The translations under genes were made by a program, and so were the position numbers. Shown here piece after piece: positions 32,828-42,394 of a stretch of 64,000 nt of DNA. The notes under the pieces were generated by a model, which was not told the DNA's origin, searched no databases, and saw nothing but the letters and a program-made list of their open reading frames with translations. Source of the DNA: Furcasterigmium furcatum (lineage: Eukaryota > Ascomycota > Sordariomycetes > Glomerellales > Plectosphaerellaceae); the NCBI GenBank assembly GCA_001599815.1, contig BCIA01000005.1:1715088-1779087 (forward strand). Reading direction: 5' to 3'. Each line of letters begins with the position of its first letter. Within the stretch, counting starts at the first letter, position 1.

Positions 32828-32911
32828 GGTCCGATGGTGTAGTGGAATCACATTCGCCTCACAAAGAAATTTGTCCGCGAAAGGCCGCGAGATCGAAACT
32901 CGCTCGGATCA
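32828..32911 (+). tRNA. tRNA-Val(CAC) with a 12-nt intron
   Basis: The cloverleaf folds by hand. The acceptor stem GGTCCGA pairs with TCGGATC in all seven positions (one G-T). The D arm is GTG...CAC with AGTGG in the loop. The anticodon stem TTCGC pairs with GCGAA, and the T arm is GCGAG-ATCGAAA-CTCGC. The 19-nt anticodon loop (32858-32876) is 12 nt too long, as in fungal tRNAs with an intron after base 37. Removing about 32864-32875 leaves CTCACAC with anticodon CAC. The mature form is 72 nt without an encoded CCA, normal for a nuclear tRNA. The D loop is one base shorter than usual. Confidence 0.85.
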
Positions 32912-33408
32912 TTAATATTTTGCCAATCTTTTTTTGGAGTCTGCTTTTGCAATGGGTTGATAAGTTGCTACGTTGATGTTGACCATGCCCTGACTACGTT
33001 CTTTTTTCTGTACAAGCTGCGAGGAATGTAAAACGCAAGTCATAGCTGCTTAGGTATCTGAAGAATATGCGGAAATGTCGTCCGGGGTGGCTAGGAACGC
33101 TCCCGGGTTGAGCTTCTGGGTGCCTGGATGGGCTCTCGACGGCGTCGACACCATCCTGCTGCATCACAAACCGAGGAAGATGAATTGAAAATTCAAACAA
33201 GAGGAATTGATTGCTGTCCGTTTGTACCCAACAGGAGCAGCGAAAAGCGAACTACCTAAACGCCGCAACCTCGTGCCGTGTAAGTTGAGCCACCGTTTCC
33301 CAGCTCAACAACAAGAAAACCTCAGCCAGGCCGGCCGTCATCAATGGCTCGACTTGCTTCATCATCGCCTCGAACCACCCCAAGCCTGGATCGTACTCCT
33401 TCCTCCGT
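32912..33408. other. Intergenic region, tRNA to the zinc-finger gene
   Basis: Apart from the T-runs listed separately I see nothing functional. Composition is more AT-rich than the surroundings. Confidence 0.4.
32918..32935 (+). terminator. RNA polymerase III T-run terminators after tRNA-Val
   Basis: TTTT at 32918-32921 and T7 at 32929-32935 start 7 and 18 nt after the tRNA discriminator base. They are adequate Pol III stop signals on the sense strand, with the second as a likely backup. Confidence 0.8.
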
Positions 33409-34756
33409 TCAGCGATAATATCGAGACAACACTATCGCCCAGGTTCCCTCCTCTCCTCGCTGATCAATAATCCCCGACAGGACATCGCCAAGAATCCTCC
33501 GCTGTTCAGCTGCGTCCATTTGATCCCATGCCTCCCTACAGTCGGTGTCCGTTCTAATATGACGTTTGAGATTATCCGGCCTCGTAAAAGATTTCTTCCG
33601 GCATATGAGACAATGAAACATGCCGTCAATCTCCTCGCACCAAAATTTGTTTTTGGCTTTCTTGATAATCTTGAGCATCTTGAGCATTTTGCCACTATAG
33701 GCATGTCAGCCTACTTACTATTAGGTCCTAGAGACGGGAGCAGGGGACAGACTGAAGGATATTGACACCACGATCGTGATGTTCGACGGTATTGGTGGAT
33801 TGATATGCTAGTTCACGCATATCATGGTTGGATCCAAGAGCACTCGAAGCATCAGAAGCCATGTATGACATCTCGGCAAGGGATCGCTGGCCTTGCCAGC
33901 TAGGGTCCGGGAGAATTTGGAGACCCTCCGGCTGTCCGACGCCAGCGTTGCCCGAATTTGCGGCATGTATCAATGAAGGATCGATGGTTGGCTGGTCAGG
34001 AACGTTGGGTCCACGAAAACCTGAGGGCATCGAGCGTGGACCGGAGAGTTCGATCGCAGGGTCATCAAGACAGTTGCCAGGGACCACACATGGGTCATTG
34101 GTACCAAGTCTTACATGGACGGGTTAGTGATTAGGTGCCTTTCCGTTGGCAATGAACCCATTCTTGTCGGGGATCGCGTCGACCTGAAGCGGAAAACCGC
34201 CGAGCAAGGAGGAGACCATCGCCTTTCCCAAGGCGAGAGCTACGTGATGTCTTCTTCCTCATGTAGGAATGACCACTGACCTACCTGACTGCCCCTCTTG
34301 TTTTTTGCTCTTACTGCACGATGCAATGCGCTATCCTTCTAAGCTCATGCGTACTCCGTACGTCAGTCGCCCATGACTGGACGTGATCAGCGGTGTGTGC
34401 TGTTTCGGTGAGGGGCAGTTGGCTCGAGGCTGATAGCACGGAGGAATGCTCGGCCGTCTCCTTAGAAGTTGTATCTGTCGAAAGAAGGCAGCGCTTGGAT
34501 TATTTCTATTTTTCTTGACACCGCCTGCCCTTGGAGCTCGGCAAGGTGAGGTAAGTAAGGGGGGGTCTTTGACTCACGGAGGAACCTCCGATGGTTCGAT
34601 TCCCGCCACATATGGATCGAGGGTGTTTTGGTGATCCATTTCAGCAAGAAGACTGCGAAGAACATCCTCATCAAGCTCAAACGCAGGAGAGACGTCTTCT
34701 TGCCCACTGACCTTGTTTCGGTCGGTGTAAGGGGGGTAGGTGATCGTGCCAGACAT
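33409..34756 (-). CDS. Probable multi-exon C2H2 zinc-finger protein, exon structure unresolved
   Basis: Four minus-strand segments look coding but do not join cleanly. The first, 34756-34578, begins MSGTITYPPYTDRN, is acidic (ELDEDVLRSLLAEM) and ends at a GTGAGT donor. The second, about 34245-34140, reads AMVSSLLGGFPLQVDAIPDK. The third, 34108-33728, is Pro/Gly/Asn-rich. The last, 33687-33409, has one C2H2 finger (FHCLICRKKSFTRPDNLKRH) with a charged C-terminus. A CACTAAC branch site lies between the second and third segments. I could not find donors and acceptors that keep one frame throughout, and a 24-nt GTAAGT...ATAG stretch before the last exon is too short to be an intron. It may be a real gene with unusual splicing, two genes, or a decayed one. 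A single finger in this style is usually a DNA-binding regulator. Confidence 0.35.
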
Positions 34757-35345
34757 TTCAATGGATCGGTATGGTGAAGGATTGCGAGACAACCTGGGCA
34801 GCTGCGGAACAGTTCCTTGCTAACTGAAAGAGGCGGCACAGAATAGAGGTGTGGTCTTGGAGAACTGTAATCGAATATCTAGCTGTTTAAGATGGAAGTG
34901 TGGTCGAAAGGAAACCAGGAGGGAATCTTGCGGGAGAGGAAGTGCTTCCTTTTATGGACGGGACGATGCTGCCTGGAGACGCGTCGAAGCGAAAGAAGAC
35001 GCGGTCAGAAATTCCCAGCTTGCATGACGAGTGACCTGGCACTGCAGGAGGAGGAGGAGGAGGAGGAGGAGGCGTGGGGGGAGGGGGAGGGGGAGGAGGA
35101 GGAGTGGCAGGCCGTCCAATGGGTTGACCTCCTGGTCCTTGGCTGCAGACACCCTTGAACACCACACCCACCGAGCCAGGCTCGACTCAGCAGAAGGTGA
35201 TCTAGCAGGTCTCGGCACTCATCTTCCAGGGGACTGTTTCCATCACAGGAATCCACAGAGATGCAAGTACTGGTCCTGGGTATACGCCCTGGGAATGGTT
35301 CTATCGACGCTAGCTGCACTGCTCTTTGAAACGTTCCTGGTCCCT
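34757..35345. other. Intergenic region containing a purine-rich tract
   Basis: No convincing gene is present. A minus-strand frame at 34887-35171 is open only because the purine tract reads as poly-Pro. Confidence 0.45.
35046..35105. repeat. GGA-rich purine tract, G4-capable
   Basis: About 60 nt consist almost only of A and G on plus: (GAG/AGG)n, then a G-richer half with several runs of three to six G. The run spacing would allow G-quadruplex or triplex structure. It lies between the methyltransferase 3' end and the zinc-finger region. Confidence 0.8.
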
Positions 35346-36970
35346 TCACGCAGACTCCTCGGGCGCCTTGGGTTCCAAGGGCTTCTGGCCGGTGGTCACA
35401 TAGCTGCAGTCGGGTCAGTTGTCAGGGTCCTCGGCCATGAGAAGAGCGAACTTACACGGGCCAGTACGCGTGGATCCTGCGATCCCTGAGGTCCTTCCTC
35501 ACCCCGACAAGGAACACGGTCACCTCCTCCTTGGTCATGCCGAGGCCGCGCGTCAGGAGGGCCATGCTGATGGCCTCGAGGTTGCCCTCGATGTTGGCGA
35601 GGGTCCACAGGCCGACCTCCTTGTGCTTGGGGTCCTTGGGCCACGTGTTGATGGGCCACTTGAACAGCCTGCGCTCGACGTTGACGAAGCCCGCCGCCTT
35701 GAGGCGATCGTGGTGCTTGGAGGCGACGTCCATCGGGCGCCCGAAGTTCTCGGCCGCCTTGCAGATGTACTCGTCGTACTTGCTCAGGGGGGAGTCCTTC
35801 TTCAGGGTGCCGTCGTCGGATACGGAGGGGAAGCCGGGGTCCTGGAGCTCGATCCAGCCGCCGGGCTCGAGGTTGCTGTTGCGGCGTCAGTGGAAGCCAG
35901 ATTGTGGGACGCAGGGTTCAAAGTACGCATATGCCTGCTTGAACAGGCCGTCCCAGTTCGTCAGGGAGCCGGCCAGCATGCGCACGAACATGAAGTCGAA
36001 CTTGGTGGTCCACGTCCACGGCTTCTCAACATCGTCGACCTCGAAGCGAAGGTTGGGCGGCACGCTGGCGAATCAGTGTTAGAAGACATCTGTGAAGCAA
36101 ATCGATCGAGTTCGACAACGCACAAATTGGACTGGATGGGTGCAATGTCGACACCGACGACCTGAGATCTTCTTAGCAATGCCCAAGCTTCCTTAGGCCG
36201 AGGCTCTCACCTCCGCGGCGGGATGCTCGTCGGCTGGAAATGCGTCAGTCGCGTTGCGCCAGGGGGTGATAATCAACATACCAAACTCGATGGCCCACAC
36301 GCCAGTGCCGGTACCGATGTCGAGAACCCTCTTGGCCTCCTCGGCATTTGGCGCGAAATGCTTGCGGCCATCGAAGGTAATCAGGAGCTGATGGTTCTGG
36401 AAATCTGCGATGAGGCGTGAGCGACGGCTCGACTGCACTGACTGTGCCTGAACGAGCTGGAGGCTCTACGTACCCAGACGGTCCGACTCTTGCTGCATGG
36501 AGTCTCAGTACCGATCGCCAATTACCCGGATACAAGACCACTTACCTCATCACTGGGAAGCCAGTAGTCTGGGAGGGGGTAAATGTCAGTTGAGGCTGTC
36601 CTTACGCTGTGAGCATCGCAGGTCACGCACTCTCATCTCGGTGGTATCCACGGCCGTTGATCATGTGGAACTCCTTGAGGCTCGACCTCAGGGAGGCGGT
36701 TGAGAGCTCCTCATCTGTCACACCAAGAACCGAATCAGTCTCATCAAGCTCCTCCGCTTCCTGTCAGAGGGATTGTCAGCGGTCAGGGTCTGCCCTGTTC
36801 CTGGGGACGACGGGTGCGCGGGAGCGAATTTAGCGTACCAACGGCGCCTCGGAGGTCTGAGTGGTCGCGGCCGGCGCAGCGGGAGCGGCGGGCTCAGTGG
36901 GAGGAGCGGTCTCGGCCGGCTCCGCAGTGGTCGCGGCGGGAGTCTGGTCCTTCTGTTCCTCGGCAGCCAT
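35346..36970 (-). CDS. SAM-dependent methyltransferase of the LaeA/TAM type
   Basis: Ten exons (36970-36839, 36760-36631, 36568-36546, 36492-36474, 36404-36282, 36233-36211, 36161-36124, 36064-35927, 35875-35456, 35403-35346) give 367 aa. The Ala/Thr/Pro-rich first 45 residues are disordered. The core begins GRGYHRDENYWLPSDEQESDRLDFQ, the usual entry of fungal LaeA-like methyltransferases. SAM motif I is VLDIGTGTGVWAIEFADE, the acidic end of strand 2 is VVGVDIAPIQ, motif II is the FDFMFVRMLAG region, and the post-II segment is LEPGGWIELQD. The C-terminal helices (KKDSPLSKYDEYI, GRPMDVASKHHDRLKAAGF) complete the domain. This family modifies small molecules or regulates secondary metabolism; no biosynthetic cluster is visible here, so the substrate is unknown. 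Four exons are only 19-38 nt. Confidence 0.88.
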
Positions 36971-37695
36971 GTTCGCGCGATCCGAAGTCTCGGTGGCAAG
37001 TATGTATATACACTCGGTGAAGGCAAGTTCGCAAGGCGCTCGAGTTGGAGAGAGTGGAATGATGGGGTGATCTGCGAAATAAAAGGGCGAGAGGAGGGGA
37101 ACTCGCCATCCTCAGTCTTGGCACCTCGTTGCGGCGTTGGGCCCGCCGCTATCGATTCTCAGCTACAGGGGTGAATGAGGACTCGCAGACGTATCTCTTT
37201 CCTCACTCGTCGTATTAGGAGCTGGGCTGTTCGCAACGTGGCGGGCTGCTGGGCGCTGGTGGACCCTGTCCGATGCCGTCGGAGTGTTCCAAATTCCTGA
37301 ATTCCGGCCCGGCCGGAGGTTGAACGCGGCACCCCTCTTCGGACTGATCAGTACTTGTATTGTTGGCATCGAGAAACCCCTGCGAGGTTATCTATCCTCT
37401 TCCTACTAAGAAATACTCTACTACGGTATAATATGTGTCCAGGTCCTACTAAGGAGATATAAAACAAAGTGAGAAGTGCTGCTATCAGTCTGAAAAGCTG
37501 CGGTAAGTAACAGGCAATGAGTGTATGTTGGTTTCAAGGTATCCTGACGCGTCTCAAACAAGAGAAATAAGGCCCAATGCTGCCGACATTAAGAGTACTC
37601 CTCGTTGTATAACAATTTTAGTTCGACTTGCTGGCTTGATTTCCTATCGGCTTTCAAAGCCGGGCGCAGCGGTTAGAGAAGGGCGTGGAGGCCCT
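36971..37695. other. Intergenic region upstream of the methyltransferase
   Basis: It has the methyltransferase promoter and the dioxygenase 3' end. An AT-rich stretch at about 37380-37630 stands out from the GC-rich flanks. No gene is visible. Confidence 0.4.
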
Positions 37696-38712
37696 TCAGA
37701 CAGCCTGCGTTGCCGACCCGGCCAGCTGCTGCAGCCTCTTGTTCTCCTCCTCCTTCATCTTGGCCTGGATCCTGAGACGCGACGGCACTCTCGCCTCGCG
37801 CGGGGCAGTGATCTCCCACCCGGGAAGCGACTCCTTGCCCAGCGCCCTCAGCGTCGCCCTCTCGACGAGACTGTATTTCCCATCATCCCTGTGGAAGCGC
37901 TGCGGCTCCTTGAAGTGCACGGGGGGATTGGTGATGACGCGCAGCTGACGGAGCCGGTTCCTCGAGAACGAGTGCGCCATCAGCGGGTGCAGGAGGAAGA
38001 CGTCGCCGGCCTTGCCGGTGACCTCGACGAAGTTGTCGCAGCTCCTCGCGGCGTTGATGACGAAGTCCCTGCCGCGCTCCTCGGGGAACTCGGGTTCGCC
38101 GCGCGGGACCAGGAAGGGGGAGACGCCCTCGGGATGGTCGTGGAGGTGCTTGGCCACCTTCGGGATGGCCTCGGGGCAGATCATGGTGCCGCCGCCGCCG
38201 GGGGCGATGTCGGTGTACAGAGGGATGACGAGCAGGGCCTGCTCGGGCGAGTCGAGGTAGTGGACGAAGAAGTCGCCGTCAACGTGCCAGTTGTCGAGCT
38301 CCCTGGGGTCCACGGGTCCCTGGCCCTCGTACTCGGGCTTTCCGAGGTTGACGATGAGGCCGTCGCGCCATTCGCATGACTTCTCGGTGAGCCGGTCCTC
38401 GCCGCCGCACAGCTCCGTGATGGCGGCCCATGCCTTGGGAGCGAGGAGGGAGGCGTCGAAGCTGCGCTGGGAGGGCATGTTCTTGCGCTCTTCCCAGGTT
38501 GACTTGTCATTGGGGTCCATGCCGAGACGGGTCCAGAGGTTCTGGATGACCCATTCCGCCTGTTCCTTGGTGAAGCACTCGGTGAGGTGAAGCCAGCCGT
38601 GGGCGATGAAGTGCTCCTTCTGCTCATCTGTGAGGGGGGGAGGGCTAGGCCGAGAGCCTGAAGTGCCCGGAGGAGTTGACCAAGCGTCACTGGACTGCGA
38701 TTCGGTAGGCAT
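37696..38712 (-). CDS. Phytanoyl-CoA dioxygenase (PhyH) family Fe(II)/2-oxoglutarate oxygenase
   Basis: A single exon of 338 aa starts MPTESQSSD; the stop is at 37696. After a Pro/Ser-rich 25-residue lead the fold begins with LTDEQKEHFIAHGWLHLTECF. The iron ligands are visible: H and D of NWHVDGDFF (about residues 142-145) and the distal His in LHPLMAHSFSRN (about 242). The following Arg-rich segment (NRLRQLRVITNPPVHF) supplies the 2-oxoglutarate-binding Arg. These are the marks of an active double-stranded beta-helix dioxygenase. Family members hydroxylate lipids or secondary metabolites. It lies upstream of, and in the same direction as, the LaeA-type methyltransferase, so a small metabolic pair is possible but unproven. 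Confidence 0.9.
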   Translation of the reverse strand: MPTESQSSDAWSTPPGTSGSRPSPPPLTDEQKEHFIAHGWLHLTECFTKEQAEWVIQNLWTRLGMDPNDKSTWEERKNMPSQRSFDASLLAPKAWAAITELCGGEDRLTEKSCEWRDGLIVNLGKPEYEGQGPVDPRELDNWHVDGDFFVHYLDSPEQALLVIPLYTDIAPGGGGTMICPEAIPKVAKHLHDHPEGVSPFLVPRGEPEFPEERGRDFVINAARSCDNFVEVTGKAGDVFLLHPLMAHSFSRNRLRQLRVITNPPVHFKEPQRFHRDDGKYSLVERATLRALGKESLPGWEITAPREARVPSRLRIQAKMKEEENKRLQQLAGSATQAV

Positions 38713-39659
38713 TGCGAGGGTGGTGAGCGAAGCTGTTGGTGGGAGTGAACGAGCGGACGGCGTAGATCACTCATGAGGGAGGTCCTCAAATAACAGAGAG
38801 GCAGGCCTGAGACGGCTTTTCTTATTGCCGAAGGACGAGGCAGCGGTGGGGAGAATCGCATCTCGTCATCCTGACCTGAAGACAACCCGTCCCCTGTGCC
38901 AAGCAGGGGACTTGGGCATCCCCGCGCTGCCTGGGCTCCCAGCACCGCTCAGATTTGTGTCGTGACCTGCATTTCGAGGGCCATTTGGAGCACAGTATGG
39001 ATGGACTTGCTAAAACCGGGTAAACTAACGGGATATCGGGATCTTGGGAGGAGTTGGACCCAGCCAACTCGAAGGGCCATCGCTGACCATTGGTCAATGG
39101 ATGGTCTCGTCGACCAGCAGACTGGGGATATGGGGTCAGTCGCGAGAGCTAGCTTGAGCGTGATCACTTCCGGGCATGGAAGGCACAACTCTCAAGATGT
39201 CCCAGTTCTCTGCTTCTCTTAAACACAGGGATCGGCGCATCTTGGTCGAGATGCGCAAGCCGCAGACTCGTCTCGAGAATCGACAAGTCGGGCTGGGTAG
39301 GTTTAGGAAGTTGAACAAATATCGTGCTCCCAAAGCAATTATTAGGGAGACAGACAGATGACCTATGACTGAAGGAGAAGCGTGGAGAAGAATTCCCAAG
39401 GGTTGATTCATTGCAGTGAAAGTGCCAATGGACCCTGGAGCTTGGGGTGCGGTGACAGCCCGTGAGGTGCCCCGGTCTCCCTGTTCGGGGTCTGTGCGGC
39501 CTGACATCACTGGACCCCAAACTTTCTCTTTGCGGCGGCATCAAACTCGACATCAACGTCCATCTCGCACCCAGTAGCCCCAAGTCTTCAGCTTAAACTC
39601 GGGTTCTGCAGTGTTTCCACCCCATCCCTCTCCGTCGCGATCCATCCAACCCCCACACC
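38713..39659. other. Divergent intergenic region, dioxygenase / WD40 gene
   Basis: The two genes point away from each other, so both promoters lie in these 947 bp. The last 100 bp before the WD40 start are C-rich on plus. No gene is visible. Confidence 0.45.
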
Positions 39660-41414
39660 ATGAGCGACGACGAAGAAATCATCGTCGAGGGCCCAGAGCT
39701 CGCCGAAGACGACCCCATGCGGGCCTTCCTGCCTGCTGCCTTTGGCAAGGCCTCCAAAGAAGCCAACATCGCTGCCCAGATCGACCGAAGCAGGCGAGTC
39801 GCCGACAAGCCCACGAGCGCCTCAGCAGACGCTGGAGCAGCAGGTCCGCACCCGAGCGCATCAGGTGCCAGAAAGTCCGACTCAGACGATGATAGTGACA
39901 GCGACGACAATTCCGATGACGATTCCGACCCCGGCGACCAATACCCCGTTTCCCACGAGCTGGTGCTCAAGACCCACGAGCGTGCCGTGACCACGATAAC
40001 TCTCGACCCCGCCGGCGGTCGCCTGGCGACAGGCTCCATCGACGGTAAGATCAACATGCACGACTTTGCCGCCATGACGCCGACGACCCTGCGCGCCTTC
40101 AGGTCCGTCGATCCCTGGCAGGCCAAGCGAGCCTCTGAAAACTCCGAGTCGCATCCCATCCACCACATCGAGTTCAACCATCTGGCTGGCAGCGCATTCC
40201 TGTGCGTGTCGGCGCATCCCCAGGCCAAGATCATCAGCCGCGACGGCGACATCCTGACAGAGTTCGTCAAGGGCGACATGTACCTCCGGGACATGCACAA
40301 CACGAAGGGGCACATTTCAGAAATCACCACCGGTACATGGCATCCCACCGACCGGAACCTCTGCGTTACAGCCGGAACCGACAGCACCTTGCGAATATGG
40401 GACATCAATAACAAGCGGAGCCAGAAGGAGGTCATCGTCTTCAAGTCCAAGGCGCCGGGCAACGCCGGGCGGACCCGGATGACGGCCGTCGCATGGGGCG
40501 CGCCGGCGCAGGGTGGAAACAACGTGCTGGTCGCGGCAGCTTACGACGGCTCGCTTGTCATGTACAGTGGAAACGGCCCCTTCTCTCGACCTGCGGCCGA
40601 GGTCAGGGATGCCCACAAGGCGCAGACGTGGACAGGAGGCATCGACATCTCGGCCGACGGGCGCATGGTGGTCACACGGGGCGGCGACGACACGATCAAG
40701 CTGTGGGACACGCGCAAGTTCAAGACGCCGCTGGTGACGGTGCAGCACCCGTCGACATCGGACCACTTCTCCATGACGAATATCAAGTACGCGCCCAACT
40801 CGACGAGCATCCTGACCGGCTCGGCAACGGGCCACCTGCACATTCTCAACCCCGGCAACTTGCAGCCTGAGCATGTGACGCCCATTACCCCGGGCTCACC
40901 GCTGATCACGGTCAATTGGCACCCCAAGATCAACCAGATCATTACAGGGTCGGCGAATGGCGAGGCGCATGTGCTCTACAACCCGGACAAGTCGACACGC
41001 GGCGCGGTAGAGGTCATGTCCAGGGCGCCGAAGAAGCGGCACATCGACGACGACCCGTCCCGGACGACGGACCAGACCCTCGGCCTGTCCGGTGACTCGA
41101 TCGTCACCCCGGGCGCAATGATGGCAAGGCGGGCTGGCGGCAACGCGAGATCGGGCAAGGACCCGAGAAGGCCGGAGGCGCAGCAGCAGACGCCGTTCAT
41201 GAGGACGCAGCCGGACGAGAAGCACATTGCCGAAAACATCCCGCTGGCGAAAATGCTGCATGAGGATCCCAGGGAAGCGTTGCTGAAATACGCCGATGCC
41301 GCCAAAAAGGATCCCATGTTCACCGGAGCGTGGCAAGACACGCAGCCGGTAACGGAGTATGCGGAGCTGAGCGATGAGGAGGAGGGGCCGGACAAGAAGA
41401 GGGTCAAGCGGTAA
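39660..41414 (+). CDS. WDR70-like WD40-repeat protein
   Basis: A single exon of 584 aa (start context CCACACCATGAGC). An acidic N-terminus contains ELAEDDPMRAFLPAAFGK and an Asp/Ser run (about 80-105), then YPVSHELVLKTHERAVTTIT opens a seven-bladed propeller with blades near GSIDGKINMHDF, AGTDSTLRIWDI, AAYDGSLVMYS, GGDDTIKLWDTR, GSATGHLHILN and GSANGEAHVLYN. The propeller entry and the C-terminal segment on target-site phrasing (MSRAPKKRHIDDDPSRTTDQTL) match WDR70/Gad-1 proteins, which take part in histone H2B ubiquitylation and DNA-damage signalling in fission yeast and animals (family knowledge). The C-terminal tail is Arg/Lys/Glu-rich and ends KKRVKR, a possible nuclear signal. Confidence 0.8.
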   Translation: MSDDEEIIVEGPELAEDDPMRAFLPAAFGKASKEANIAAQIDRSRRVADKPTSASADAGAAGPHPSASGARKSDSDDDSDSDDNSDDDSDPGDQYPVSHELVLKTHERAVTTITLDPAGGRLATGSIDGKINMHDFAAMTPTTLRAFRSVDPWQAKRASENSESHPIHHIEFNHLAGSAFLCVSAHPQAKIISRDGDILTEFVKGDMYLRDMHNTKGHISEITTGTWHPTDRNLCVTAGTDSTLRIWDINNKRSQKEVIVFKSKAPGNAGRTRMTAVAWGAPAQGGNNVLVAAAYDGSLVMYSGNGPFSRPAAEVRDAHKAQTWTGGIDISADGRMVVTRGGDDTIKLWDTRKFKTPLVTVQHPSTSDHFSMTNIKYAPNSTSILTGSATGHLHILNPGNLQPEHVTPITPGSPLITVNWHPKINQIITGSANGEAHVLYNPDKSTRGAVEVMSRAPKKRHIDDDPSRTTDQTLGLSGDSIVTPGAMMARRAGGNARSGKDPRRPEAQQQTPFMRTQPDEKHIAENIPLAKMLHEDPREALLKYADAAKKDPMFTGAWQDTQPVTEYAELSDEEEGPDKKRVKR

Positions 41415-42394
41415 TTGCGAGAGGCAGGTACGGCAGTGCCTAGCAGTGTATATTACCTAGAAGCTCCGATGCAGACGGGATGTTGCAGACGAAGTGGTGG
41501 TTTCGATGCTGTCGCATTCCAATGATGAGTGCCTGCCGTCTGCAGCAGGGGAAGGATTGATGAGTCAGCCTGCTGGTGCCAAAGGCAACCAATGCGCCCA
41601 AACAACCAAAGCCTTGAATGGACACATTGAGGAAGGCGCCCCACTTCGATTGTCCCTCGTCACTTCCCCATTGGCCGCATTGTCGCGCCTGCCTTTGCTC
41701 TCGGACCCTCCTTAGTCAACCCCGTGCTGAAAATTACGGTGGGCCGCGTTTTGCAGCACCGCACCAACCATCCACTCCAATCTTGTCGTTCGGTCTTCAC
41801 ACTCTCCCATCATCACCGGAGACCGCGCGCGCATCGAAAAATCGCCAGAACCACCCCAACTCCATCGACGCCCATCCCGTAGAGGCCCCAGCAACACTTT
41901 CGGCGCGATTTCCTCGCGCACTCCGACCCCGAAAGGCCCTCCGACACGCCTCCCGACCTCCCTTCCCTCACTTTTTTCCTCATTTTGCCTCCTGAGGCAC
42001 CCTTCGGACGCATTCCCCTGTCCGACGCCCCCCCACGGCCGCGCGACCACCACCATCGCAAACCCTCGCGCCGCGCAAGTTCCATCTCCTGTCGCGACCG
42101 AAAAGTGTTCCACGCGACCCGGGCAGACGCTTATCGCTCCCCACGACCTCCCCTCGCCGTCATCCCCACGAACACGACACGTTTCTCGACGTCGTCCCCC
42201 TGCCATAGTCGACGCGCCGCATTTAGCACCACCAGGTCTACTTTGCGCTGCTCCCGAGTCCACCCCGACTGCGCCCAGCCCTCTTCGCGGCCGCACCTAG
42301 TAATACACGTCCCTTTGAAATGCAATCGAGGTAGTCAACGCATCAATCGGGATTTATCTTGGTCGATACATATCCGCAAGGTCACTGTATCAAG
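41415..42394. other. Promoter and leader region of the STH1/SNF2 gene
   Basis: This region lies between two plus-strand genes. From about 41700 to 42250 the plus strand is strongly pyrimidine-rich (CTCCCATCATCACC, CCCTCACTTTTTTCCTC), the common look of fungal promoter/leader DNA. No gene is visible. Confidence 0.5.

Noticed and set aside
34594..34608. GGTTCGATTCCCGCC, like a tRNA T arm
   Set aside because: No anticodon or acceptor stem can be built around it, and it lies in a plausible coding segment on minus.
34887..35171. Minus-strand frame with poly-proline
   Set aside because: It is only the complement of the GGA tract, with no other protein-like feature.
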